Below are positions 8,734 to 17,292 of a DNA stretch of 64,000 nucleotides, one piece after another (within the stretch, counting starts at the first letter, position 1; each line of letters starts with the position of its first letter). This DNA is from Pseudomonas sp. UBA2684 (GTDB lineage Bacteria > Pseudomonadota > Gammaproteobacteria > Pseudomonadales > Pseudomonadaceae): positions 49,178-113,177 of the forward strand of contig DELY01000040.1 in NCBI GenBank assembly GCA_002354655.1, read 5' to 3'. The position numbers and the translations under genes were made by a program. The notes beneath the pieces are model-generated. The model was not told the DNA's origin and ran no database searches. It saw nothing but the letters and a program-made list of their open reading frames with translations.

Positions 8734-9315
8734 TTAACCCAGCACCTGCGCCAGATGCTGCTCGTAGCGCAGGACATCCGCCTCGATGGCCGGACGCTTC
8801 ATCACGTCGACGCAGAGGAAGGTCGGCAGGGCGTTCATGCCGAGGAACTGGTTGGCTTTGTGGAAGGGGAAGTAGACGGCATCCGCGCCCTTGCCTTCGA
8901 AGAAGTCGCTAGGGTCGTCGAAGGCCTGCTGCGGCGCATTCCAGGTCAGCGAGAGCATGTACTGCTTGCCCTGAAGCAGGCCGCCGCTGCCGTACTTCTG
9001 CGAAGCATCCGCGCGGGTACGCCCGTCGTTGGCGTAGAGGCTGCCGTGGCCTTCGGTAAACACCTCGTCGAGGTACTTCTTCACTGTCCAGGGCGCGCCC
9101 ATCCACCAGCCTGGCATCTGATAGACGATCACATCGGCCCAGAGGAATTTTGCCACCTCGGCGGCGATGTCGTAGCCGCTGTCGATATGGGTGTGCTTGA
9201 GGTCGAAGCCGGCGCGGTCGAGAAAGGCCAGCGCGGTGTCGTGCAGGGTAGCGTTGTAGCGGCCATCGGAATGGGCGAACTGTTTACCGCCGTTGAGCAG
9301 CAGGATCTTCTTCAT
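8734..9315 (-). CDS. mdaB: NAD(P)H:quinone oxidoreductase MdaB
   Basis: 193 residues with a flavodoxin-like fold. Typical MdaB segments are ILLLNGGKQFAHSDGRYN at the start, ADVIVYQMPGWWMGAPWTVK (flavin-contact loop) and the YGSGGLLQGKQYMLSLTWNAP block. It reduces quinones by two electrons using FAD, which protects against quinone redox cycling. A gene for a YgiN-like monooxygenase starts 154 bp away on the other strand; in E. coli mdaB and ygiN are adjacent and thought to form a quinone redox cycle. Confidence 0.92.
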   Translation of the reverse strand: MKKILLLNGGKQFAHSDGRYNATLHDTALAFLDRAGFDLKHTHIDSGYDIAAEVAKFLWADVIVYQMPGWWMGAPWTVKKYLDEVFTEGHGSLYANDGRTRADASQKYGSGGLLQGKQYMLSLTWNAPQQAFDDPSDFFEGKGADAVYFPFHKANQFLGMNALPTFLCVDVMKRPAIEADVLRYEQHLAQVLG

Positions 9316-9468
9316 GGCATGGGCCTCGGTAAATTGATGGCGGCATGCTAGGGCGCGCGGGCGGGTAGAAACAGCCGCTGGCGCGCAAATGACATGTGAC
9401 TAAAAGGCATGAATACGCTGGGTTTGGCTGTTGTAGGGTAAATAAACACTGACCTGCCAGGAGCCCTC

Positions 9469-9774
9469 ATGGCTGATACCTACGGATTTATCCTGCACGC
9501 CCACACCCGGCCGGAAAAAGCCGCCGAGTTCGAGGCGTTGTTCCGCGCTTATGTCGAGCCCAGCCGCGCCGAGGCGGGCTGCATCGCCTACCACATGCTG
9601 CGTGACAGACACGACCCGACGCTGTTTATCTTCTATGAGGTCTGGCAGTCGAAGGAGCACCTGGCGGTTCACAGTGCCTTGGCGCATATGCGTCAGTTCC
9701 ATGAGCAGCGCATGGACTACCTGCGCCGTGATTTCGAGATCCGCGAGATCGAGATGCTCAGCCCCGCGCGCTGA
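9469..9774 (+). CDS. antibiotic-biosynthesis-monooxygenase (ABM) domain protein, YgiN-like
   Basis: 101 residues, one dimeric ferredoxin-like ABM domain: GFILHAHTRPEKAAEFEALF, EAGCIAYHMLRDRHDPTLF, YEVWQSKEHLAVHSALAHM. YgiN is a quinol monooxygenase of this size. The divergent mdaB supports a shared role in quinone handling. AGGAG lies six bases before the ATG. Confidence 0.85.
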   Translation: MADTYGFILHAHTRPEKAAEFEALFRAYVEPSRAEAGCIAYHMLRDRHDPTLFIFYEVWQSKEHLAVHSALAHMRQFHEQRMDYLRRDFEIREIEMLSPAR

Positions 9775-9872
9775 CGGCCCGCGTCTGTATGGCTGTTGCC
9801 ACGCATGATTGTGTCTATGCCACGGCGGCTGCCGGGTCGAGAATGGCCTGATTCCATCGCGCAGGCTCCGCC

Positions 9873-10472
9873 ATGCATATCGCCATCCTCACCTTTGACG
9901 GCTTCAACGAACTGGATTCGCTGATTGCCCTGGGCATCCTCAACCGTATCAAGCAGCCGGGCTGGCGCGTGTCCCTGGCGGCGCCGAGCGAAACGGTGAC
10001 CTCGATGAACGGCGTGAAGCTGCATCGCCAGGCGCGGCTGGATGAGGTCGAAGCATTCGACGCGGTACTCGTCGGCAGCGGCATCAAGACCCGCGAGATC
10101 GCCCAGGACGCAGGCGTGATGCAGCTGCTGGCGCGGCTCGATCCCGCCCGTCAACTGATCGGCGCGCAGTGCTCCGGCACTCTGCTGCTGGCCAAGGTGG
10201 GTTTGCTGGACGGCATTCCCGGCTGTACCGACCTCACCACCAAGCCTTGGGTGCAGGAGGCCGGCATCGAGGTGCTGGAGCAACCGTTCTTCGCCCGTGG
10301 CAATCTGGCCACCGCCGGCGGTTGTCTGGCCTCGATCTATCTCGCCGCCTGGACCCTGGCGCGCCTGGTTGGACGTGAGGCCGCGGCCGAAGCGCTGCAC
10401 TACGTCGCGCCGGTTGGGGAAAAAGAGGAGTACGTCGCGCGGGCGCTCGGCAATATCGAGCCCTATCTGTAG
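9873..10472 (+). CDS. DJ-1/PfpI-family protein
   Basis: 199 residues. It has the family nucleophile elbow (AQCSGTLLLAK, Cys100) and the partner acid near the N-terminus (FNELD, Glu13). The rest follows the class I glutamine-amidotransferase-like fold (DAVLVGSG, LATAGGCLASIYLA). Members include glyoxalase III, deglycases, isonitrile hydratase and chaperones; which one cannot be told. No AraC-type DNA-binding domain follows. It is 98 bp downstream of the YgiN-like gene. Confidence 0.85.
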   Translation: MHIAILTFDGFNELDSLIALGILNRIKQPGWRVSLAAPSETVTSMNGVKLHRQARLDEVEAFDAVLVGSGIKTREIAQDAGVMQLLARLDPARQLIGAQCSGTLLLAKVGLLDGIPGCTDLTTKPWVQEAGIEVLEQPFFARGNLATAGGCLASIYLAAWTLARLVGREAAAEALHYVAPVGEKEEYVARALGNIEPYL

Positions 10473-10607
10473 GCGTGGCCGATGGCCGCGATGCTCTGGT
10501 GTGCCTGAGACTTAGCCCGGCGTTAATCTGCCGCAAACCTGTAGGTCCGACCGGGATGCTTTTGCCTTGACGATGGTCACTGTTGCATCAAGCGTCCGCC
10601 GAACACG

Positions 10608-10872
10608 GCTCGCGGCTAAAGCCCCTCAGTAGACCACTACAGTCCGCCAGCTCGCGGTGGGCGGGAGGCGGTGGACAAGCTGGCGCATGTCCACCCTACG
10701 GGGTCGCAGGTGTGTTCGGTTTCGGCAGGCGTGGCGGGGCGCCCAGCCCATGGCCGCGAATGACGAGGTGTGCGTAGGGCGGACATGCCGCAGGCTTGTA
10801 CCCTGACCGAGGCCGTTCAGCGCATCGGCGTACTCAGGTGAACCACTGGTGGGAGGGGCTTTAGCCGCGAGC
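10608..10872. repeat. cluster of REP elements (two sequence classes)
   Basis: Class 1 is a GTGGACA...TGTCCAC hairpin ending CCCTACG (10671-10702), with a related half at 10774-10803. Class 2 reads GTGGGAGGGGCTTTAGCCGC at 10849-10872, recurs at 14464-14487, and is present reversed at 10608-10627. Confidence 0.75.
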
Positions 10873-10923
10873 TGATTGATTCAGCTATGCATCTCTCCGG
10901 CTAAATCCCAATCGCGCATCTGC

Positions 10924-11062
10924 GTTTTTGCCTTTCGTTCTGCCTTCCACAAACCGCCCAGACAAAGCGATCCCCGCATTCCGTCAGAAAGCCGAAGCCG
11001 AGTAACAGCCGCAGGGCGAGTATTGCGAGTCAAGAGGTAGTAACTCGCCGCAAGGGCGAAAG
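10924..11062 (-). repeat. modular interspersed repeat, short copy
   Basis: Shares both ends with the copy at 17288-17641: TTCTGCCTTCCACAAA at one end and ACTCGCCG.AAGGGCGAAA at the other. The middle (about 200 bp) is missing. Confidence 0.7.
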
Positions 11063-11138
11063 ATTGGCCGTGCAGATGTGGCGGCTAGCGAGTCGATAAA
11101 GTCCAAGCCGTAAGTCAGCGGAAAGCGTGGTCTGCCCA

Positions 11139-12509
11139 CTATTGCTTCACAGACGCCTCGACAACGATATAGCGCTTGCCGCCACCGCGTTTGGCCACGT
11201 ACATGGCTTCATCCGCGTGCCGAATTAGATGCAGGTCATTCTGGCCGTGCTCGGGGTATACCGCGATACCCATGCTGGGAGCACTAATCAAGGTTTTTCC
11301 TTCCAGAAGATAGGGGGCGCTGAGGGTGGCGAGAATTTTCTCGGCCACCACGGTGGCATCTTCCTGCCTGCTGATGTTATCCAAAAGAATCGCGAATTCG
11401 TCACCGCCCAAACGGCCAACCGTATCGGATTCGCGCACGCACTGCCTGAGGCGGTGAGCGACTTCCCGCAGCAGAAGGTCGCCTGTGGTGTGGCCAAAGG
11501 TATCGTTGATGTGCTTGAAGTTGTCCATGTCGAGATAAAGTACCGCCAGCCGTAAGGAGTCTCTCTGCGCCCTTTGCAGAGAACTTCGCAAGCGGTCCAT
11601 AAACAGCGCACGGTTTGGCAGTTCAGTCAGTTGGTCGTATTGTGCAAGAAACTCCAGGCGAGAGTGCGTGCGTTTACGCTCTATCGCAGCCGCCACCTGG
11701 CTCGATACAAATTGCAGCAGCTCCTTGTCCCGTTCGTTGTAACGGACGGTCCCGGAATAGCTCTGCAGCACCAGAGCACCGATGGTATCCGTGCCCGATA
11801 TCAGCGGCACACCCAGCCAGTCTAGGGGATGCTTACCGGCCGTCGTGCCACTCTTTGCACGCATCTGCTCGGCCGTCTCGGGCGTTAACAACAGGGCTTC
11901 ACCGGAGCGAATAACCTCGGCACTGAAGGTGCCGGAGCCTAGCGGCCTGGGCGACGGCGGCGGGTCAAATTGATCGACGTAATAGGGAAAGCTGAGCTGG
12001 TCATTCGCGGCGTTGTATAACGCCACAAAAAAATTCTCGGCGGGCAGCAACTGACTAATTACCTCGTGCACTCGCCGATATAGTGTTTGCAGATCGTCAA
12101 TTGAGTGAGCAGCTTCCGATACCGCATACAACGAAGCTTGCATCGCATCTGCACGCTTACGCTCAGTAATGTCCCGAGCCACGCCCACCCGCACTTGCTC
12201 GGCCTCAAGCCATTGGGCAGACCACATGATATGAACGATATGACCGTCTTTGTGAAAGTAGCGGTTCTCATGATCATGCGAGGGTTGGCCCAAATTAATG
12301 CGCTCTACGAGCGCACGGCTGGCGGCGCGATCGTCCGGGTGCATCATTTCAAAGGCGGTCCGGCCAACCATCTCTTCGGGCAGGAAGCCGAAAACGCGCT
12401 TGCTGGCCGCGCTTACCGATAGAAAGCGACCCTCTTTATCCACTACGCAGACAACGTCCAGCAGCAGATCCAGCAGTTTGTCGTGGGGCAGATGGGAGGG
12501 TGGAGTCAT
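11139..12509 (-). CDS. diguanylate cyclase with PAS and GAF sensor domains
   Basis: 456 residues, soluble. PAS domain about 1-122 (LLDVVCVVDKEGRFLSVS...GVARDITERKRADA), GAF domain about 125-280, GGDEF domain about 290-450. The active-site motif GGDEF is intact (GRLGGDEFAILLD) and an inhibitory RxxD site (RESD) sits five residues before it, so it should make cyclic di-GMP from GTP with product inhibition. No EAL domain. It appears monocistronic. The bound signal of the PAS and GAF domains cannot be predicted. Confidence 0.94.
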   Translation of the reverse strand: MTPPSHLPHDKLLDLLLDVVCVVDKEGRFLSVSAASKRVFGFLPEEMVGRTAFEMMHPDDRAASRALVERINLGQPSHDHENRYFHKDGHIVHIMWSAQWLEAEQVRVGVARDITERKRADAMQASLYAVSEAAHSIDDLQTLYRRVHEVISQLLPAENFFVALYNAANDQLSFPYYVDQFDPPPSPRPLGSGTFSAEVIRSGEALLLTPETAEQMRAKSGTTAGKHPLDWLGVPLISGTDTIGALVLQSYSGTVRYNERDKELLQFVSSQVAAAIERKRTHSRLEFLAQYDQLTELPNRALFMDRLRSSLQRAQRDSLRLAVLYLDMDNFKHINDTFGHTTGDLLLREVAHRLRQCVRESDTVGRLGGDEFAILLDNISRQEDATVVAEKILATLSAPYLLEGKTLISAPSMGIAVYPEHGQNDLHLIRHADEAMYVAKRGGGKRYIVVEASVKQ

Positions 12510-12788
12510 GGCAATAACTATACTGTTATGCCTGCTGGATTCGCTAGCACGATGATCTCTCTATGACCGGACTCGGCGTAAGGCCGAAATCAGTAATAGC
12601 GGTTAATGGAAATCGTGATCTCACCTCTAGCGACTGAGGTTATTGAGCGGCCGGCCATCGCAGTGGCGGCACGTCGCCGGGCAGCATACAGGCCTGGGTG
12701 TTGCGTTTGCGCACCAGCAGCAGGCGGCGGGGCCATGGGGTTTCCATGCGCGGTTCTTGTGCGGCAGCACAGTCATGCTGCGTTTACC

Positions 12789-13475
12789 TCAATGCACGAT
12801 GAGGCGTTCACGTACCAAGACCTGAGCCTGTTGGGTCAGTTGGTCGAGTTGCCGGTCGCGCTGTTTCTCCGCATCGCTCATGGCCCGTTTGCCGTGCTGC
12901 TTCACCAGGTAGGCGTGGATCTGCCGGACTTCCTTGGATTGGAAGATCGGTGCCAGATCCTGCACGGCCAGCATGCCGTCCGCGCTGTAGTCCCGAGTGT
13001 TCATCAGCACTTGCGGCCCCCGCGCCGCCAGCACCTGAAAACCCATGGCCTCGAAGGTCGGCACCTTGCTGGCCACACAGGCCAGTTCGGCATGCGGGTG
13101 ACGGCTGATCATCTGTTGCAGCATGGCGCGGGCAATGCCGTGGCGGCGCTGGCTGGCCTGCACGGCCATATAGGCCAGGCTACAGGCCTCGGGGGCGTCC
13201 TTGACCGGCAGATACAGGGCAAAGCCCAGCACCTGCGAGGGATCCAGATCGTCCAGGGCCAGGATCAACCGCGCGCTGGTCTCCAGGGCACTGTCCATCG
13301 CCTGCAGGTACAGGTGCATCTCGTAGCCAATCACGTACTGGTACAGCTGGTAGAGGGGATTACTGGGCGTCAGCGATACCGGGCTGATGTCGCTGAAGTA
13401 GTCCACCACCATCTGCAGAATCTGGCTTTTCAGTGACTCGGGTGGTGGGGTGTCCAGGTGTACAAGGGTGAACAT
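12789..13475 (-). CDS. GNAT-family N-acetyltransferase
   Basis: 228 residues. The acetyl-CoA-binding motif A is visible as AYMAVQASQRRHGIARAMLQ (about 120-140), followed by a strand-helix pair (AELACVASKVPTFEAMGFQVL). An N-terminal helical extension of about 60 residues and a charged C-terminal tail (KQRDRQLDQLTQQAQVL) flank the domain. Substrate unknown. It is divergent from the methyltransferase gene. Confidence 0.85.
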   Translation of the reverse strand: MFTLVHLDTPPPESLKSQILQMVVDYFSDISPVSLTPSNPLYQLYQYVIGYEMHLYLQAMDSALETSARLILALDDLDPSQVLGFALYLPVKDAPEACSLAYMAVQASQRRHGIARAMLQQMISRHPHAELACVASKVPTFEAMGFQVLAARGPQVLMNTRDYSADGMLAVQDLAPIFQSKEVRQIHAYLVKQHGKRAMSDAEKQRDRQLDQLTQQAQVLVRERLIVH

Positions 13476-13645
13476 CGTCAGTCTGGCTCCGGGGCTTGCG
13501 CGATTGCGCTGTCGGCGTGGGCGGCATTGTAACGCCCGCGGAGTTGATCCTTGCCACGGGTAAGTGGGCGGCAGCTGAACGGGGCTGGCCAGGCTTGGGC
13601 TATGATGCGCCCCCGCAAAAGCTGCTCGCCAATCATCAGGTCACT

Positions 13646-14389
13646 ATGTCCGTTAATGCCCTCTATACCGACCTGTCTGATTATTACGATCTGATGTGTG
13701 CCGATATCGACTACCAGGCGCAGAGCCACTGTATCCACCGGCTGCAGCAGCTGTTTGGTAACGCCGGCACCCGCCACCTCGATCTGGCCTGTGGTACGGG
13801 TCCGCATGTGCGCCATTTCATCGATTCCGGCTACACCAGCAGTGGCCTCGATATTAATCAGCCGATGTTGGACAAGGCCGCCATTCGTTGCCCGCAAGCG
13901 CACTTCGCGTTGCAGGATATGTGCAGTTTCACGGTGGATGAGCCGCTGGACCTGATCACCTGCTTCCTCTATTCCATTCATTACAGCGGCGGGATCGAGC
14001 GGTTGAAAGCCTGCATCGTCAGTGTGCATGCGGCACTCGAGGCCGATGGCCTGTTCTGCTTTAACGTTGTCGACAAGGGCAAAATCGACAACAGCCTATT
14101 TGCGGCGCATAGCATTGAACATGATGAAGGCCTGTTCACCTTCAGTTCTGGCTGGAGTTACGGCGGCGAGGGCGAGAAGCAGTCGTTGCGGCTGCGGATT
14201 GAGAAATCGACGGCAGGACAAACCGAGGTGTGGGACGACGAGCACCCCATGGTCGCTGTGGGTTTTGTTGAGTTGCAGGCGCTGTTACAGCCGTACTTTG
14301 ACGTGCATGTGCTTGAGCATGATTACCAGAAGATCATTCAGTGGGATGGGGCGTCTGGGAATGCCCTATTCGCCTGCGTAAAAAAGTAG
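13646..14389 (+). CDS. class I SAM-dependent methyltransferase
   Basis: 247 residues from MSVNALYTDLSDYYDLM at 13646; the upstream 50 codons overlap the divergent promoter region and lack similarity. Motif I is HLDLACGTGPHVRHF, followed by SSGLDINQPML and the acidic strand LDLITCFLYSIHY. The opening YTDLSDYYDLM is typical of small-molecule methyltransferases. Substrate unknown. It borders the repeat-rich region. Confidence 0.85.
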   Translation: MSVNALYTDLSDYYDLMCADIDYQAQSHCIHRLQQLFGNAGTRHLDLACGTGPHVRHFIDSGYTSSGLDINQPMLDKAAIRCPQAHFALQDMCSFTVDEPLDLITCFLYSIHYSGGIERLKACIVSVHAALEADGLFCFNVVDKGKIDNSLFAAHSIEHDEGLFTFSSGWSYGGEGEKQSLRLRIEKSTAGQTEVWDDEHPMVAVGFVELQALLQPYFDVHVLEHDYQKIIQWDGASGNALFACVKK

Positions 14390-14463
14390 TGCGTTGATCG
14401 ACAACGCGGGTGGCCGCTTTGTGTCGTCCATGCGATGCGCATATCCAGGCTGCTTTGCTGTTT

Positions 14464-14534
14464 GTGGGAGGGGCTTTAGCCGCGAGCCGGTCAGTCCGGT
14501 TTTGTAGGATGGGTGGAGCGTAGCGATACCCATC
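14464..14534 (+). repeat. two REP-type elements
   Basis: The first (14464-14487) matches the class 2 REP at 10849. The second (14504-14534) is a GATGGGT...ACCCATC hairpin with a GTAG head. Confidence 0.65.
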
Positions 14535-14574
14535 GCTGGACTGGCCAAGACTGAATGTCTAACGGATGGTTAGA

Positions 14575-14913
14575 CGCCGCTTCTGTTTTGTTATCGGGTA
14601 ATGGTTCCGCCCTTACGGCGGCTCACTTTTGGCAGACGCCCGGATGGCCGGCCCCGCCAAAAGTAAGCAAAAAGTCTTGCCCCTTGCATACGGCCCGACT
14701 TCGTCGACTTGATTCGCTTCGCTCACCCTTCGGGCCAGCCTGCGGCTGTTACTTCGCTGCGCTCCGTTTCCTCGTTCCATCATTGCTCCAGGGGCACGCC
14801 GCGAAGGGCCATCCCTGGCCCATCGCGGCTCTCGCGGCATCCATGCCGCTCAACCCCTTACGCAACGATTCCACTCGGCCTTCTGATGGGGCGTTTGGCT
14901 TCGTCTGCGAGAT
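14575..14913 (+). repeat. modular interspersed repeat, full copy A
   Basis: Starts CGCCGCTTCTGT, then TTCCGCCCTTACGGCGG (a small palindrome), then AAAAGTCTTGCCCCTTGCAT, and ends with GGGGCGTTTGGC.TCGTCTG. Aligns along its length with 16944-17212 by eye, with a 60-70 base extra segment in the middle. Confidence 0.75.
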
Positions 14914-14927
14914 TGGTGTTTTAGCCT

Positions 14928-14957
14928 GTAGGGTGGATGACGCTTTTTTCATCCACC
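14928..14957 (+). repeat. REP element downstream of RAYT
   Basis: GTAGG head followed by a GGTGGATGA...TCATCCACC hairpin. Nearly the same as the copy at 15603-15632 on the other side of the transposase. Confidence 0.8.
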
Positions 14958-14983
14958 ATTGCGGCGGTTGTCCGGTTACATGC

Positions 14984-15514
14984 TCACTCACCATAACCAC
15001 TATCGACCTGCTCCGGCTCGACGCACCAATCTCCGGAATAAACACCCATTGCCACTGCCCGGTGAAAGCTCGAATAGGGCCAGTCCGCCAGCCGTTCGAC
15101 ATACCCATGCTTCAGCGGGTTGCAATGGATGTAGTTGAAGTGGCGTTGGTAATCCCCTTCATCGCGGATCAGATGCTCCCAGTAGCGCCGCTGCCAGATG
15201 CCACGCTCGCGCCTGCGCTGTTGATTGACGGTGCGCACTTCGCTGATCGGCAAGCGTTTGGCGAAGGCAAATTTGATGACCTTCCAGCGCAAGGCAAAGT
15301 CGGCATCGCCTGGCGGTAGCGTCCACATGCAGTGCATATGTTCAGGTAGCACCACCCAGGCATCGATATGGAAGGGATGTCGCAACCGTGTCGCGCGTAC
15401 CGTCTCGCGCAATAGATCGATTTCACGGATCAGCAGATTGCTGCTGCGGTCACGCAGGTTGACGGTAAAGAAGTAAGTAGCACCGGCAACACGGGCGCGA
15501 CGGTAGTTGGGCAT
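14984..15514 (-). CDS. REP-associated tyrosine transposase (RAYT, Y1_Tnp)
   Basis: 176 residues. It opens with the RAYT signature YRRARVAGATYFFTVNL and carries the HxH of the HUH nuclease fold (LPEHMHCMWTLP, His59 and His61). The helix with the catalytic tyrosine is present (FNYIHCNPLKHGYV, Tyr about 128). The frame is full-length and uninterrupted. REP hairpins of the same class flank it on both sides (14928-14957, 15552-15582, 15603-15632), the arrangement expected of a RAYT with its cognate REPs. RAYTs cut and join REP single strands and are usually domesticated, present once per genome position. Confidence 0.93.
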   Translation of the reverse strand: MPNYRRARVAGATYFFTVNLRDRSSNLLIREIDLLRETVRATRLRHPFHIDAWVVLPEHMHCMWTLPPGDADFALRWKVIKFAFAKRLPISEVRTVNQQRRRERGIWQRRYWEHLIRDEGDYQRHFNYIHCNPLKHGYVERLADWPYSSFHRAVAMGVYSGDWCVEPEQVDSGYGE

Positions 15515-15551
15515 GGCGGCTCATCCTTGAGCGTTTGGGTATTTGAACCAT

Positions 15552-15632
15552 GGTGGACAAGCTTCGCGTTGTCCACCCTACGCGCTGGCACATTGGTGAT
15601 CCGTAGGGTGGATGACGCTCTATTCATCCACC
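15552..15632. repeat. inverted REP pair upstream of RAYT (BIME)
   Basis: Two hairpins in opposite orientation: 15552-15582 (GGTGGACAA...TTGTCCACC, tail CCTACG) and 15603-15632 (GTAGGGTGGATGA...TCATCCACC). The first is identical over 31 bases to 17689-17719. Confidence 0.85.
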
Positions 15633-15660
15633 GATGTTGCGGTTGTCCGGGCTACTCGCT

Positions 15661-16713
15661 TTATTTATCTGATTTCACAATGGCTCGAATGAATCTGGAT
15701 GGAATATGCATGGTGCGATCATCGTTGGTGCGAAGTATCAGGTTTTCGCCAAATGACCAAACAACGTGGACCTTTGTCTGTGCGCAGCTTTCGTCCAGCA
15801 GGAGTTGTTTCAGTGCCGCTCCGCCGCAATAGCTCTGCTCCAGCAAGACTGTGTCAGCTTGGTAATTCCCGAGCCCCAGGGCGCGCACCGTTTTGTCTGG
15901 CAGGGTGGTGAGTAGGCCGCTGTAGCCGGCAATCATCAATGCGAAGAATACGGAAAAGTGCAGTGCGACACTCCAGCCTGCGATAAAGAGAAATGAGCAC
16001 ATCGCCGCTATAAATGAGGCGGCCAGCATGACAGCGATATAAACCAGCCACTTCCAGGCCCCAATATCGAACCCTTCGATGATCGGCGCGGTTTGCACCA
16101 GCATAAAAGTGACAAACCCGCCTACTGTCATGACTGGTACATACGCACCCCATAGATAGCGAAGGAAGCTGAGCGGCGGCAACCCAAAAGCGGCTTGGAC
16201 TATTAGGCCGGCGACCAGGCTGACCAGAACGGGTATCAGAAAGATCGATAGAACAAAGAGTTTCGGGGCAAGGATGGCGACCGCCAGCAGCCCGGCCGCA
16301 CAGGCCAAGAAGGGAAGCCAGTACACCAGGCAGCCCAGTTTCAGGACCCACCAGACGCGTTGGTCATCAATATAGGGGCGCGAGTATCGCAGCTCGTCCT
16401 TGATCGTCTTGTGTTCGAGAAATTGGCTGAAGATCCACGGGCCCGGTAGGAATAGCGGCACTACCAGAGCGGTAATGATGGCGAAGCCAATGGCTGCGGC
16501 AGCAAGCAGCAAAGAAGAGAACTGGAACAGGTCGAAGCTGGGGTAGAACTGGTTGCGGTAGAAATAGAAGACGAATATGCCGAAGCCGAAGAGCGGTGGG
16601 GCGACCTTGGCCACCAAGGAAAAATGCCGGCGGAAAAAGCCGTTAGATAGCTCAAGTGTCAGATCAAACCAATCGGTGTCCGTGGCCGGGCGGTCAATCC
16701 ATTTCTCTTGCAT
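15661..16713 (-). CDS. polytopic membrane protein, unknown function
   Basis: 350 residues from MQEKWIDRPATDTDW; AAGGA sits seven bases upstream of this ATG, so it is preferred over a 27-codon longer form starting at 16794. Seven or eight membrane segments run from about residue 35 to 275 (LFGFGIFVFYFYRN, LLLAAAAIGFAIITALVVP, LVYWLPFLACAAGLLAVAIL, VTFMLVQ, FALMIAGYSGLL). A soluble C-terminal part of about 75 residues has two Cys (QSYCGGA, DESCAQ) and a beta-like end. I do not recognise the family. It stands alone between repeat blocks, as expected of accessory DNA. Confidence 0.75.
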   Translation of the reverse strand: MQEKWIDRPATDTDWFDLTLELSNGFFRRHFSLVAKVAPPLFGFGIFVFYFYRNQFYPSFDLFQFSSLLLAAAAIGFAIITALVVPLFLPGPWIFSQFLEHKTIKDELRYSRPYIDDQRVWWVLKLGCLVYWLPFLACAAGLLAVAILAPKLFVLSIFLIPVLVSLVAGLIVQAAFGLPPLSFLRYLWGAYVPVMTVGGFVTFMLVQTAPIIEGFDIGAWKWLVYIAVMLAASFIAAMCSFLFIAGWSVALHFSVFFALMIAGYSGLLTTLPDKTVRALGLGNYQADTVLLEQSYCGGAALKQLLLDESCAQTKVHVVWSFGENLILRTNDDRTMHIPSRFIRAIVKSDK

Positions 16714-16943
16714 TTCATCGTCCTTGGTGCCGGTTCGAAACGGAAGTTTACAGAGGCTAAACCAGCAGTGCTGTTTCTTCTTCTGATCGTCCACGCACCG
16801 CGTTTAATGCATCTCGGGCGGCATTTCCATTCGAGAGCGTGGTCGCGATCAGCCCGAAAAGGGGGCAGCCGGCAGTGAAAATAGCAGCTTAAAAAAGGCT
16901 GACGCGACAACTACCTTGCAAAGCGCTGGTCGCTGGCATGTAC

Positions 16944-17212
16944 CCGCCGCTTCTGTATCGACATATCTAACGGTTCCGCCCTTACGGCGGGTCACTTCTG
17001 GCAGACGCCCCAGAAGTAACCAAGAGGTCTTGCCCCTTGCATCCGGGTCTCGCTGCGCTCGACTTCCCTCGTTCCATCATTGCTCCAGAGGCCCGCCGCG
17101 AAGGGCCATCCCTGGCCCATCGCGGCTCTCGCGGCATCCATGCCGCTCGACCCCTTCCGCAACGATTCCACTCGGCCTCCTGATGGGGCGTTTGGCGTCG
17201 TCTGTGAGATCG
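16944..17212 (+). repeat. modular interspersed repeat, copy B
   Basis: Same order of blocks as 14575-14913: CGCCGCTTCTGT, TTCCGCCCTTACGGCGG, GAGGTCTTGCCCCTTGCAT, GGGCCATCCCTGGCCCATCG, ending GGGGCGTTTGGCGTCGTCTG. Confidence 0.75.
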
Positions 17213-17233
17213 CGGGGGAAAAGCAAAAAGCAT

Positions 17234-17292
17234 GGCGGGGTTCACCCGCCCTACAGGCTACGAACCCGTAGGAGCGGCCCATGGCCGCGATG
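17234..17292 (+). repeat. REP-like hairpins between the two repeat copies
   Basis: GGCGGGTTCACCCGCC-type hairpin at 17234-17255 and GTAGGAGCGGCCCATGGCCG at 17268-17292. Confidence 0.6.

Larger units (their letters stand above)
10473..11138. other. 666-bp non-coding stretch rich in repeats
   Basis: No gene is supported. It holds REP-type elements in both orientations (10608-10627, 10671-10702, 10774-10803, 10849-10872) and a shortened copy of the modular repeat (10924-11062). It marks the left edge of the accessory region. Confidence 0.7.
14390..14983. other. 594-bp non-coding stretch of repeats beside the RAYT gene
   Basis: Contains REP elements at 14464-14487, 14504-14534 and 14928-14957 and one copy of the modular repeat (14575-14913). 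No gene supported. Confidence 0.7.

Noticed and set aside
12606-13436. Plus-strand open frame opposite the acetyltransferase gene
   Set aside because: The minus-strand frame has a clear GNAT motif; this one has none.
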